This document shows, in pieces, positions 8,597 to 17,950 of a DNA stretch of 64,000 nt (position 1 is the stretch's first letter; the number at the start of each line of letters is the position of its first letter). The stretch lies in NCBI RefSeq assembly GCF_002115825.1, contig NZ_JFJZ01000004.1, forward strand, positions 186,001 through 250,000, given 5' to 3'. A program made the position numbers and the translations under genes. The stretch comes from Thalassospira sp. MCCC 1A01428 (GTDB taxonomy: Bacteria; Pseudomonadota; Alphaproteobacteria; Rhodospirillales; Thalassospiraceae). The notes beneath the pieces were generated by a model, which had not been told where the DNA came from, searched no databases, and was given only the letters and a program-made list of their open reading frames with translations.

Positions 8597-8768
8597 TGTT
8601 AAGGCAGGGTCGTTGTTTCGATGTTCCACACAATATGTTGCCCTTCATGTGCTTGCCAAATTGCCTAATACGGGCCATTTGTGGAAGGTGGGTTTGGGGA
8701 AATGGTTCATTGTGCTGGCGTTTTGCGGCATTGCCCACATCGGGGACGGGTTCAACAAGGATTAAGAC

Positions 8769-10637
8769 GTGAAAAAAACCGGTGCAAAAGAATCGTCGGC
8801 CCGCGCCGATCTGGGCGTGATCAAAACCTTTCTGCCCTATTTATGGCCCAAGGGCGAAAAGGAACTGAAAATTCGCGTTGTGGTCGCGCTTTTGTTTCTG
8901 GTCGGGGCGAAGGTCGCCAATGTGTATGTGCCGGTTCTATACAAATATGCTGTTGATGCATTGGGCGGGGGCAAGGCTGCTGCCAATGGTGACGTTGCGG
9001 CCCTGGTGACGGTGCCGGTCAGTCTGATTATCGGCTATGGCCTGGTTCGGGTGTTGTCCTCGGCCTTTGGTGAAATTCGTGATGCGGTTTTTGCCAAGGT
9101 TGCCCAGCGCGCCATTCGCAATTCGGCCCTAAGCGTGTTTGAACATTTACATGCGTTATCGTTGCGCTTTCATCTCGACCGTCAGATGGGCGGGCTGTCG
9201 CGCGCCATTGAACGCGGGGTAAAGGGCATTGAATTTTTGCTGTCCTTCATGCTGTTCAACATCCTGCCGACCCTGCTTGAGATCGTCATGGTGTCGGTCA
9301 TTTTGTGGGTTCTTTATGATGTCTGGTTCGCGCTGATCACGTTTGTGACCATCATCATCTATATTGCCTTTACCCTGATCGTGACCGAATGGCGGATGAA
9401 ATATCGCCGCGAAATGAACATGCGCGACGACGAAGCCAATACCAAGGCGATTGACAGTCTGATCAATTATGAAACGGTCAAATATTTCAATAACGAAGCG
9501 CATGAATCATCGCGCTATGACCATGCCTTGCGCGGATATGAAGTTGCCGCCGTCAAATCGCAGGAATCGTTATCGAAGCTGAATATTGGTCAGGGCGCAA
9601 TTATTGCGGTTGGCCTGGTTTTAAACATGTTGCTGGCGGCAAATGGCGTTAAAAACGGCAATATGACCGTGGGCGATTTTGTGCTGGTAAACACCTATCT
9701 GTTACAGCTTTACATGCCGCTGAACTTTTTGGGATTTGTCTATCGTCAGATCAAACAGTCGCTGACCGATATGGAACGCATGTTTTCCCTGCTTGATGTT
9801 GGCAAGGAAGTGGAAGATAGCCCCGGTGCCCGTGATCTTGTCTGTCAGGAAGCCACGGTGCGGTTTGAAGATGTGCATTTTGCCTATAACGAAGACCGGC
9901 AAATTCTAAAAGGGGTCAGCTTTGAGGTGCCGGCAGGCAAGACGGTTGCTGTGGTTGGCCCCAGTGGTGCCGGTAAATCAACATTAACCCGGCTGATGTT
10001 TCGTTTTTACGATGCCTCAAGCGGGCGTATCACCATTGACGGGCAGGATGTGCGCGATGTGACTCAAGGGTCGTTGCGTCGCTCCATCGGCATTGTGCCG
10101 CAAGATACCGTGCTGTTTAACGATACCATTGCCTATAACGTTGCCTATGGTCGCCCCGGTGCCGGGCAGGACGAAATTGACAATGTTGCCAGCCTTGCCA
10201 GCATTCGTGATTTCATCAATAGCTTGCCCGACGGGTTTAAAACCATGGTTGGTGAACGTGGCCTGAAACTTTCGGGCGGCGAAAAACAGCGGGTTTCGAT
10301 TGCGCGCATGTTGCTAAAACGCCCGAAAATCATGATTTTTGACGAAGCGACGTCAGCCCTTGATACCCGAACGGAAAAGGATATTCAGCAAGCCCTGCGC
10401 GACGTATCGCGCGGGCATACCACGCTGATTATTGCGCACCGTTTATCCACCGTGATCGATGCCGACGAAATTATTGTGCTGCGCGATGGCAAGGTGGCCG
10501 AACGCGGCCGCCACCATGATTTGCTGGAACAAAACGGCCTGTATGGCGAAATGTGGGCGCAACAACAGGAAATCCGCCAGGCCGAGGAAATTTTGGCCCA
10601 TGCCGGTGCCACCGAGGCCGCAACAAAACCCAAATAG
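8769..10637 (+). CDS. ABC transporter ATP-binding/permease, Atm1/HMT (ABCB7-like) type
   Basis: A half-transporter of 622 residues with an N-terminal six-helix membrane domain (about residues 20-340) and a C-terminal ATPase domain. Walker A is GPSGAGKST near residue 395, the signature is LSGGEKQRVS near 501, and Walker B is IMIFDEATSALD near 520, followed by the switch His in IIAHRLSTV. The membrane-domain motif MNMRDDEANTKAIDSLINYETVKYFNNE is characteristic of the Atm1/ABCB7/HMT1 branch, whose members export glutathione-linked sulfur or metal conjugates and are linked to iron-sulfur and heavy-metal homeostasis. The start is GTG with AAGGA upstream. It is monocistronic, with terminators on both sides. 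Confidence 0.93.
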   Translation: MKKTGAKESSARADLGVIKTFLPYLWPKGEKELKIRVVVALLFLVGAKVANVYVPVLYKYAVDALGGGKAAANGDVAALVTVPVSLIIGYGLVRVLSSAFGEIRDAVFAKVAQRAIRNSALSVFEHLHALSLRFHLDRQMGGLSRAIERGVKGIEFLLSFMLFNILPTLLEIVMVSVILWVLYDVWFALITFVTIIIYIAFTLIVTEWRMKYRREMNMRDDEANTKAIDSLINYETVKYFNNEAHESSRYDHALRGYEVAAVKSQESLSKLNIGQGAIIAVGLVLNMLLAANGVKNGNMTVGDFVLVNTYLLQLYMPLNFLGFVYRQIKQSLTDMERMFSLLDVGKEVEDSPGARDLVCQEATVRFEDVHFAYNEDRQILKGVSFEVPAGKTVAVVGPSGAGKSTLTRLMFRFYDASSGRITIDGQDVRDVTQGSLRRSIGIVPQDTVLFNDTIAYNVAYGRPGAGQDEIDNVASLASIRDFINSLPDGFKTMVGERGLKLSGGEKQRVSIARMLLKRPKIMIFDEATSALDTRTEKDIQQALRDVSRGHTTLIIAHRLSTVIDADEIIVLRDGKVAERGRHHDLLEQNGLYGEMWAQQQEIRQAEEILAHAGATEAATKPK

Positions 10638-10669
10638 GCAAGGCCCTACATTTATGGCCTGAACAAAGG

Positions 10670-10701
10670 GCGGGGCTGCAAAATTGCGGGCCCGCTTTTT
10701 T
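10670..10701 (+). terminator. intrinsic terminator after the Atm1-type exporter
   Basis: An imperfect stem GCGGGGCTGC / GCGGGCCCGC (10670-10681 with 10684-10695, one mismatch and one G-T pair) is followed by TTTTTT. Confidence 0.7.
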
Positions 10702-10759
10702 ATTGCTATCTGCATGTGTGGTAACATGGTGGTGGTGTTTTAGCTGGCGCAGGAAAAAG

Positions 10760-11416
10760 ATGATTACGGGGTGGCAGACAGGGCTGCGCGCGCAGGATTT
10801 TACCCGATTACAGGGCTTGCAACGCGCGCAGGCAGGGGTGCGGGGGCAAAATTGCGCAGCAGGGCTTGTTGATGGCGGCGTTTGGCCGGTTTTATCGGGG
10901 TATGGGGCCTGCATTGCCGGGACAATCCCGTTGGGGCTGGGGTTGCCTGCGTCTGACATTGATATTTTGGTCAATACCGATGATTTGAACGGCTTTGCCA
11001 CTGTTTGCACCGGCAGATTTTCACATTTTGACGGTTTTCACATTTATAACCGTGCGGCAACCCGCCATGTGGGCGCAGCGGTGATAGTGCAGTTTATGAT
11101 CTCATGCCCGAACCAAAAGCCCGAACAGGTGGAAATTTTTGCCACCAACAAACCGGCACACCACCAGTACGGGTTTCGCCATATGGTGGTTGAAGCCCGT
11201 ATTCTCGATATGCTGGATGCGGAGTTTCACAACCGGATTATTGCCCTTAAACAGGCCGGGGTTAAAACCGAACCTGCATTTGCCCGGATATTAAAAATTG
11301 CCGGTGATCCCTATACGGGCCTGGATGCGCTGTTTGATTTTTCGCCATCGCAATTAAAGCAACGGTTGCTTCGGGGTGCTGTGAATGGTGGTCGTTCACC
11401 GTCAAATTTTACGTAA
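10760..11416 (+). CDS. DUF4269 domain protein (nucleotidyltransferase-like)
   Basis: 218 residues from the ATG at 10760, which follows CAGGAAAAAG; the longer upstream reading frame overlaps the exporter terminator and is not used. The segment GTIPLGLGLPASDIDILV resembles the GS-x-DxD nucleotide-binding centre of nucleotidyltransferases, here with the acidic pair DID, and is the hallmark of DUF4269 proteins. Later, HMVVEARILDMLDAEFHNRIIALKQAGVKTEPAFARIL is the conserved helical part. No function is established for this family. The gene is convergent with the MOSC gene, 16 nt away. Confidence 0.75.
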   Translation: MITGWQTGLRAQDFTRLQGLQRAQAGVRGQNCAAGLVDGGVWPVLSGYGACIAGTIPLGLGLPASDIDILVNTDDLNGFATVCTGRFSHFDGFHIYNRAATRHVGAAVIVQFMISCPNQKPEQVEIFATNKPAHHQYGFRHMVVEARILDMLDAEFHNRIIALKQAGVKTEPAFARILKIAGDPYTGLDALFDFSPSQLKQRLLRGAVNGGRSPSNFT

Positions 11417-11432
11417 GCATTTGTTGTGGCGC

Positions 11433-11927
11433 TTATTGTTCGTTTAGCAAACGTACAGGCGCACCAATGGCAATTTCCGCCCCGGTGATGACACGGCAGG
11501 TAACCCCGCCCCGCCATTCAGGTCGCAGGGCATTTTCAAGGCCGGTTGCGGCTTCTTCCATGCGTTTGCACGGGTCGGTTTCGCCTGACACCTCTAAAAC
11601 GAGATCGCCAATGGCAAAACGGGCACCAACATGTCGCGGCAGGGGAAAATCGGAAACCAGCAGGTTTGCCCGCCTTGTTGTCCAGTCCAGGTCGGGCCGG
11701 TCAATATCGGCACAGGCGGCCTGCCAGTCTTCCCTGGCCATTACGGTGACCTTGCGCTTTTTTAATTTACCACGATGCTCGCCATCCAGCCCCAGTTCCA
11801 CCGATACCGAAATCAGGTCCAGGGTTTCCATTTTGGCATAAGGGGCGGCTTTGCGGGCGATGCCGCAAAGCGTGCCCGTCATCGGCTGTTGGGCGTTCGC
11901 GTTATTGTTGGCGTTGGATGACGTCAT
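11433..11927 (-). CDS. MOSC domain protein
   Basis: 164 residues with a MOSC (molybdenum cofactor sulfurase C-terminal) beta-barrel domain. The signature ETDPCKRMEEAATGL contains the conserved Cys that in related proteins (YiiM, mARC) binds or transfers sulfur or molybdenum cofactor ligands. An Asn/Ala/Gln-rich N-terminal stretch (about 15 residues) precedes the domain and is not conserved in the family. It follows nadB on the same strand with a 27-nt gap, so co-transcription is likely, although no functional link between them is known. Confidence 0.82.
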   Translation of the reverse strand: MTSSNANNNANAQQPMTGTLCGIARKAAPYAKMETLDLISVSVELGLDGEHRGKLKKRKVTVMAREDWQAACADIDRPDLDWTTRRANLLVSDFPLPRHVGARFAIGDLVLEVSGETDPCKRMEEAATGLENALRPEWRGGVTCRVITGAEIAIGAPVRLLNEQ

Positions 11928-11954
11928 GGTGGTGAAGGATCCGTTATATTGTGA

Positions 11955-13601
11955 TCAGCTTTTCCATTGTCCCGAAACCACCCAGCGACCGGCAAAGTTT
12001 TCGGGTACCTGAATGGTTTGGCGCGGGGCGCCGGTATCATCGCGTTCGGGGTAATCGGTGGTGTAATGCAGGCCCCGGCTTTCGCGGCGCCACAGGGCAG
12101 ACTGAATGATCAGCTTTGCCACCACCGACAGGTTGCGCAATTCCAGCAAATCGTTGCTAACGCGGAAATTGCCGTAATATTCGTCAATTTCAGACAGCAG
12201 CAAATCAATACGGTGCTGGGCGCGTTGCAGACGTTTTGTGGTGCGAACAATACCGACAAAATCCCACATCACGTTGCGCAACTGTTCCCAGTTATGGGCA
12301 ACGATGACTTCTTCGTCAGAATCGGTAATGCCGGTTTCATCCCACGGCGGCAAATCTGTAAAGCGGTCATCAACGGGCAGGGCCTCGATAATGTCGCGCG
12401 ATGCGGCTTCGCCAAATACCAGGCATTCCAGCAATGAATTGGATGCCAGCCGGTTGGCCCCATGCAGGCCGGTGCCGGCACATTCGCCAATGGCATAAAG
12501 GCCGGTCAAATCGGTTCGTCCGCGAAGGTCGGTCAAAATACCGCCGCAGGTATAATGGGCAGCAGGCACCACCGGGATCGGTTCGCGGGTCATATCAATG
12601 CCAAAACCCAGGCATGTTTCGTAAATCGTCGGGAAATGCTCGCGGATAAAATCCGCCCCCTTGTGTGAAATATCCAGATAAACACAATCGCTGCCCAGAC
12701 GTTTCATTTCGTGGTCAATCGCGCGGGCCACAATGTCGCGCGGGGCCAGTTCGCCGCGTTCGTCAAATCGGTCCATGAAACGGGTGCCATCGGGCAACAG
12801 CAATTTGCCGCCTTCGCCGCGTACTGCTTCGGAAATCAGAAACGATTTGGCCTGCGGATGATACAGGCAGGTAGGGTGAAACTGGCTAAATTCCATATTC
12901 ATTACCCGGCATCCGGCCCGCCATGCCATGGCAATGCCATCCCCGGTGGAGCCATCGGGGTTGGATGTGAACCGGTACACCTTGCTGGCCCCACCGGTTG
13001 CCAGTACCACGGTTCGGGCATTAAAACTTTTCACCCGGCCCGATTTTAAATCCAGTGCATAGGCCCCGACACAGCGGCGGCCTTCGCCCCCCAGCTTGCG
13101 GTCGGTAACCAGGTCAATCGCCAGGTAGTTTTCAAAAATATCAATGTTGGGGTGGTCAATCGCCTGTTTTTGCAAGGTCGTCTGTACCGCACGGCCTGTG
13201 GCATCGGCGGCATGGACAATGCGGCGGTGGCTGTGCCCGCCTTCGCGGGTTAAATGAAAGGGCTGATCATTGCCACCTTCGGGGTCGCGGGTTAAATCAA
13301 TGCCCAGTTCATCCAGCCATCTAATCGCGGCGGGTGCATTTTGGGCAACAAATTCAACAGTTTCGCGTTTGCACAAACCGGCCCCGGCATTCAGGGTGTC
13401 TTCGACATGGTTTTCGATGCTGTCTGCGGCATCAAGCACGGCGGCAATGCCACCCTGCGCATAATTGGTTGAGCCTTCGTCAACTTTGCCCTTGGACAAA
13501 ATGGCAACCTTGACATGCGGGGCAACTTTAAGCGCGGTGCTTAACCCGGCTGCACCACTGCCAATGACAAGTACATCATAGTGATAAGAAAGATCGGTCA
13601 T
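11955..13601 (-). CDS. nadB: L-aspartate oxidase
   Basis: Oxidises L-aspartate to iminoaspartate, the first step of de novo NAD synthesis, using FAD. The 548-residue sequence begins with the dinucleotide-binding motif [15 protein letters not shown], then the flavin-contacting [10 protein letters not shown] and the active-site region [21 protein letters not shown]. The fumarate-reductase-like capping segment and C-terminal helical region are complete. nadA and nadC are not next to it in this window. Downstream is a MOSC protein gene in the same direction; upstream is a divergent GFA-family gene. Confidence 0.95.
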   Translation of the reverse strand: MTDLSYHYDVLVIGSGAAGLSTALKVAPHVKVAILSKGKVDEGSTNYAQGGIAAVLDAADSIENHVEDTLNAGAGLCKRETVEFVAQNAPAAIRWLDELGIDLTRDPEGGNDQPFHLTREGGHSHRRIVHAADATGRAVQTTLQKQAIDHPNIDIFENYLAIDLVTDRKLGGEGRRCVGAYALDLKSGRVKSFNARTVVLATGGASKVYRFTSNPDGSTGDGIAMAWRAGCRVMNMEFSQFHPTCLYHPQAKSFLISEAVRGEGGKLLLPDGTRFMDRFDERGELAPRDIVARAIDHEMKRLGSDCVYLDISHKGADFIREHFPTIYETCLGFGIDMTREPIPVVPAAHYTCGGILTDLRGRTDLTGLYAIGECAGTGLHGANRLASNSLLECLVFGEAASRDIIEALPVDDRFTDLPPWDETGITDSDEEVIVAHNWEQLRNVMWDFVGIVRTTKRLQRAQHRIDLLLSEIDEYYGNFRVSNDLLELRNLSVVAKLIIQSALWRRESRGLHYTTDYPERDDTGAPRQTIQVPENFAGRWVVSGQWKS

Positions 13602-13846
13602 AATTTCCCATCATGTGAAGGGTTGTTCGCATTGTTGCCCCCGCCAACGCGGCAGAATAGGACTGTGTGCGCGCAATCTCAAACATTATTGCAACATACT
13701 TGACGACGGGCTGTATTGTGGAATGATCCGGCATCGCCTTGCGACTGCCTGTTTTTTGCCCTGAATATGGGCTTAAGGTGCAGCATCATAACGTGGCAAT
13801 AGCTGTTTTCATCTGACTGTGTTTCGCGCGACAAAGGATAGTAACC

Positions 13847-14284
13847 ATGACTGATAATGACCAGCAGGAACGGACAAGCGTTGATACCGGTACGGCACAG
13901 CATCACGGTGGGTGCCATTGCGGCGCGGTACGTTATCAGGTGCATGGTGACATAGAGGATGCGACGCTGTGCCATTGCCATTTATGCGCCAAGCTGCACG
14001 GGCATGTCAGTGCCTATGCTTCGGTCAATAAGGACGAATTGCAGTTGACCGCCGATGAAGGATTGCGCTGGTATCGTTTGTCGGAAAAAACCGACCGCGG
14101 GTTTTGCAAGGAATGTGGATCGGCGCTGTTCTGGCGGGTGGTTCGGTCTAAAAACATTGCCCTGACGCCGGGAACGCTGGATGGCCCGTCGGGTATTAAA
14201 ACCAAATCGCAAATTTTTTGCGCGTTCAAGGGCGATTATTACCCGCTTGATACATCCATTCCGGCATTTGATCACGATGATTAA
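13847..14284 (+). CDS. GFA family protein (glutathione-dependent formaldehyde-activating enzyme/CENP-V fold)
   Basis: 145 residues with the zinc-binding cysteine pattern of the family: GGCHCGAVRY, CHCHLC and FCKECGS. These bind structural and catalytic zinc in the prototype Gfa, which accelerates formaldehyde-glutathione adduct formation; most members have unknown substrates. Here the first motif starts at about residue 24, after a short polar extension. The ATG follows AAAGGATAG. It is divergent from nadB and separated from the next gene by a strong bidirectional terminator. Confidence 0.88.
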   Translation: MTDNDQQERTSVDTGTAQHHGGCHCGAVRYQVHGDIEDATLCHCHLCAKLHGHVSAYASVNKDELQLTADEGLRWYRLSEKTDRGFCKECGSALFWRVVRSKNIALTPGTLDGPSGIKTKSQIFCAFKGDYYPLDTSIPAFDHDD

Positions 14285-14303
14285 TGGCACCATTCCCGCG
14301 ATA

Positions 14304-14344
14304 TAAAAAAGCGGATCGTCACCATTAAACGATCCGCTTTTTAA
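14304..14344. terminator. bidirectional intrinsic terminator
   Basis: Stem GCGGATCGT / ACGATCCGC (14311-14319 with 14329-14337) flanked by AAAAAA on the left and TTTTT on the right, so it can stop transcription from both convergent genes. Confidence 0.9.
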
Positions 14345-14384
14345 ATGTTGGCGGTATTGCCCGGCGGGCCGTATCGCCGGGCGA

Positions 14385-15347
14385 TTATTGGTCAGTAATG
14401 CCGGGCACTTTCATCCAGGTCAGTTCGTGTTTGTTGTTATACAAATGCACTACCTTTGATCCGTGGATATCGGCAAACTGGGTAACAGCGGCGTGGTCGG
14501 TATCGCCCTGCATTTTGATGGTGCAGATAAAGTTGGTGGCCATGCCTGCATCCATCCACTGGTTAACCAGCCGAAATAGACGATCCGGGTAACAAATTAC
14601 ATCCGAACATAACCAGTCGATATGACCGATCTTTTCCGGCTCCAGCCCAAACGCACTTTCCTGACGGAAATCAACCCGGGGCAAGGTGCCAATGCGCGGG
14701 TCCAGTTTGGCTTTGTCCACCGAAATCACCGACGCCCCGGTTTCGTGCAAAACCCAGGTCCAGCCACCGGGGCTACCGCCCAGATCCATCGTCATGTCAC
14801 CTGCTTGCGGCATGATGCCCAACCGGGTGAAGGCTTCCCACAGTTTCAGATAGGCGCGGTTGGGCGGCGTGGTTTTGTCTTCTTCAAATTCGATTTCGCC
14901 GTTTTTCCACGGGCTGGAACAATCCATGGCGGCAATGATTGTATCAGGGTCGACCAGCGCCCAGGACCCTAATGGCGCCGTTGGGGCATTGTCGCCAAAA
15001 ACCTGCCGTTTGGCCGACACATGGGGCAGGTTTGCTTCGATCAGTTTGGCACGTGAAAAATGGTCAAACTTGAACATGGCCCAGTTGCGCTGGTTAAAGC
15101 GCAAAATTTTGGCCGCCCCCTTGATCGAGGGAATGGCAATACGAACCGGGTTGCGCCACACATTTTGTGCCCAGAACACCCGTCTTTCCGGGCCGGGTGC
15201 AAACATTAACCGGTCGTGGGTTTCGATCACGTCGCCCAGTTCCTGGCGCAATTGTTCCTCGAACCCCACGGCGGCCAGATAACCGGTGGCGTTCATGGGT
15301 TCGATTACGGCATCGATGCCGTCGGGTGCGGAAAAAATGTCTGTCAT
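14385..15347 (-). CDS. RlmM-like SAM-dependent RNA 2'-O-methyltransferase
   Basis: 320 residues. The C-terminal half holds a Rossmann methyltransferase domain of the RrmJ/FtsJ type: motif I is MDLGGSPGGWTWVL, followed by VISVDKAKLDP, then DWLCSDVICYPDRL and FICTIKMQG, which supply the expected K-D-K positions. The N-terminal part (about residues 1-170) resembles the THUMP-like RNA-binding region of RlmM (YgdE), which methylates C2498 of 23S rRNA. This is the likely role, but the exact target nucleotide is inferred. It is flanked by convergent and co-directional genes with no obvious operon partner. Confidence 0.8.
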   Translation of the reverse strand: MTDIFSAPDGIDAVIEPMNATGYLAAVGFEEQLRQELGDVIETHDRLMFAPGPERRVFWAQNVWRNPVRIAIPSIKGAAKILRFNQRNWAMFKFDHFSRAKLIEANLPHVSAKRQVFGDNAPTAPLGSWALVDPDTIIAAMDCSSPWKNGEIEFEEDKTTPPNRAYLKLWEAFTRLGIMPQAGDMTMDLGGSPGGWTWVLHETGASVISVDKAKLDPRIGTLPRVDFRQESAFGLEPEKIGHIDWLCSDVICYPDRLFRLVNQWMDAGMATNFICTIKMQGDTDHAAVTQFADIHGSKVVHLYNNKHELTWMKVPGITDQ

Positions 15348-15439
15348 GGGCTGCTTTTACCGCGCTTTTCAGGTCGGTAAAAGCAGCAAATATTCATACC
15401 TGACCGAAACATTGGCTCTCGCTGACAACAGGTGCCGGT

Positions 15440-16045
15440 TTACCAGAAATCCTCGCGACGGACGGTAAAGGTTTCCGAAATGGTGGCGTATTCCTGATAG
15501 CCAAGGCGGGTAAGGGGCTCAAACAGGGTAATATCGACCATGCCATTTACGATTACCGCGTCGTCAATATGAATACCAACCACCGTGCCAATAACCATGG
15601 TGTTGGGTTTTTCCGGGTTGGGGCTGGGCAGGTCCACAATCTGGAAAACCTTGCATTCCATATGAACCGGTACCCCCTTGATCAGGTGCGGTTTAACAAC
15701 AGAGGCGGGCAGTTTTTCCAGTCCGGCATGGTCAAATTCATCCTGATCGGCGGGAAGCGGGGCCGAACACAGGTTAATTTCACGCAACATGGATTTTGGC
15801 GTGATGGCTGCTACAAATTCGCCGGTTGCGCGGGCATTGGCGGCACTGTCGCGTGATGCGCCACTGGCACTAAACATCACCATTGGCGGATTGCCGCAAA
15901 CCGCATTGAAAAATGAATAGGGTGCAAGGTTGGCGTGGCCTTCGGGGCTTAATGTCGATATCCAGCCGATGGGGCGGGGCACAACGCAGGCCTTGAACGG
16001 GTCATGCGGAAGATTGTGAGGGGTTTTTCCCGGTTCGTAAAACAT
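15440..16045 (-). CDS. flavin reductase family (FMN-binding split barrel) protein
   Basis: 201 residues starting at the ATG at 16045, preceded by AAGGAAACCAG; the longer frame to 16231 lacks family similarity. The stretch VVPRPIGWISTLSPEGHANLAPYSFFNAVC is the FMN-binding signature of the flavin reductase/DIM6-NTAB family, and the core ends with the EPLTRLGYQEYATI motif seen in many members. Such proteins bind FMN and act as reductase partners or monooxygenase components; the substrate is not predictable. The gene is divergent from ccrM across a 338-bp regulatory region. Confidence 0.88.
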   Translation of the reverse strand: MFYEPGKTPHNLPHDPFKACVVPRPIGWISTLSPEGHANLAPYSFFNAVCGNPPMVMFSASGASRDSAANARATGEFVAAITPKSMLREINLCSAPLPADQDEFDHAGLEKLPASVVKPHLIKGVPVHMECKVFQIVDLPSPNPEKPNTMVIGTVVGIHIDDAVIVNGMVDITLFEPLTRLGYQEYATISETFTVRREDFW

Positions 16046-16142
16046 CTGGTTTCCTTGTTTCAAATTCCGATTTTTGCCGCAATTCGCGGCTAGAGAAGAA
16101 AAATTGCCAAATAATTGGCCCAAATATTTTGCAACGCAACGG

Positions 16143-16325
16143 GACTCTGCACATTTGCTGGTTTTTCGCGTCGCAGCCTGATTTTTCTTAATTTGCGGAT
16201 TCCGGTCTGGCGAATCGGCTTTGATCAGCAAAATTCCCCAGTCTTTTGACGGTTATCAGTTAAGATTGTCTAAACAACTGAAATTCCATTCAAAGTATCG
16301 CGACTCCGCAATAATTTTCGGAGTC
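16143..16325 (+). promoter_or_regulatory. GANTC-rich control region upstream of ccrM, with a CtrA-like half-site pair
   Basis: Within 183 bp there are four GANTC sites (16143 GACTC, 16199 GATTC, 16302 GACTC, 16321 GAGTC). The last two form a perfect inverted repeat GACTCCG / CGGAGTC (16302-16308 with 16319-16325). At 16260-16274 lies TTAA-N7-TAAA, one base from the CtrA pattern TTAA-N7-TTAA. In Caulobacter the ccrM promoter needs CtrA and is affected by GANTC methylation; here regulation is inferred by analogy. Confidence 0.55.
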
Positions 16326-16347
16326 TGTTAACTTTTTGCGCTCATGA

Positions 16348-17484
<1,137 letters not shown>

Positions 17485-17531
17485 TTTTTTGGTTTTCGGG
17501 CCGAAAAAGCAGTTATTCTGACAGAAATGTG

Positions 17532-17572
17532 AAGACCGAAACGCAGCATTGCGCGTTTCGGTCTTTCTGTTT
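17532..17572 (+). terminator. intrinsic terminator after ccrM
   Basis: A 13-bp stem AAGACCGAAACGC / GCGTTTCGGTCTT (17532-17544 with 17553-17565) and a tail TCTGTTTT. An outer ACAGAAA / TTTCTGT repeat extends the symmetry. Confidence 0.82.
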
Positions 17573-17629
17573 TGCGGTGGTTTCTGCTATATATCAGGGG
17601 TTGATAGGTTTAGCAGATCGGAGAATATC

Positions 17630-17833
17630 ATGCAGATTGGTGGTTATGGTGCAACTCCTGTACCCAATCCCGTGCAGATTCAGCAGGCCGCTGCCCCGAT
17701 CGCCGAAACGGGTGGAAATGATTTGCAGGCCCCGCCTGCACAGCGCGTCGAGCAGGCCGCACAGGCCCAGGAAGCGCAGTCAAAACCGCTTGAAAGCACA
17801 GGGCGTGGCCAGATCGTTGATATCACCGCCTGA
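17630..17833 (+). CDS. small Gln/Ala/Pro-rich protein with RGQIVDITA C-terminus
   Basis: 67 residues from the ATG at 17630, preceded by GGAGAATATC. It begins MQIGGYGATPVPNP and is rich in Gln, Ala, Pro and Glu with no hydrophobic segment, so it is probably cytoplasmic and largely disordered. The C-terminus RGQIVDITA closely matches RGNIVDLIA at the end of a second small protein on the opposite strand at 41190-41546. I recognise no named family. It has its own upstream terminator (from ccrM) and two tandem terminators downstream, so it is an independent transcription unit, which argues that it is a real gene despite its size. Confidence 0.72.
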   Translation: MQIGGYGATPVPNPVQIQQAAAPIAETGGNDLQAPPAQRVEQAAQAQEAQSKPLESTGRGQIVDITA

Positions 17834-17859
17834 TTTTTGCCTGTACTTGCTTTGATATT

Positions 17860-17890
17860 AAGGCCCGCATCCGTTTGCGGGCCTTTTTGT
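17860..17890 (+). terminator. first terminator after the RGQIVDITA small protein
   Basis: Stem AAGGCCCGCA / TGCGGGCCTT (17860-17869 with 17876-17885) followed by TTTGTTG. Confidence 0.88.
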
Positions 17891-17909
17891 TGCGGGCGGT
17901 ACCGCCTTG

Positions 17910-17950
17910 AAACGGATTGAAACCGGCCTTTGGTTTCAATCCGTTTTTTT
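17910..17950 (+). terminator. second terminator, between the small protein and mutY
   Basis: A 15-bp stem AAACGGATTGAAACC / GGTTTCAATCCGTTT (17910-17924 with 17932-17946) and a run of seven T. It abuts the mutY stop codon; the T-tract favours the plus strand. Confidence 0.85.
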
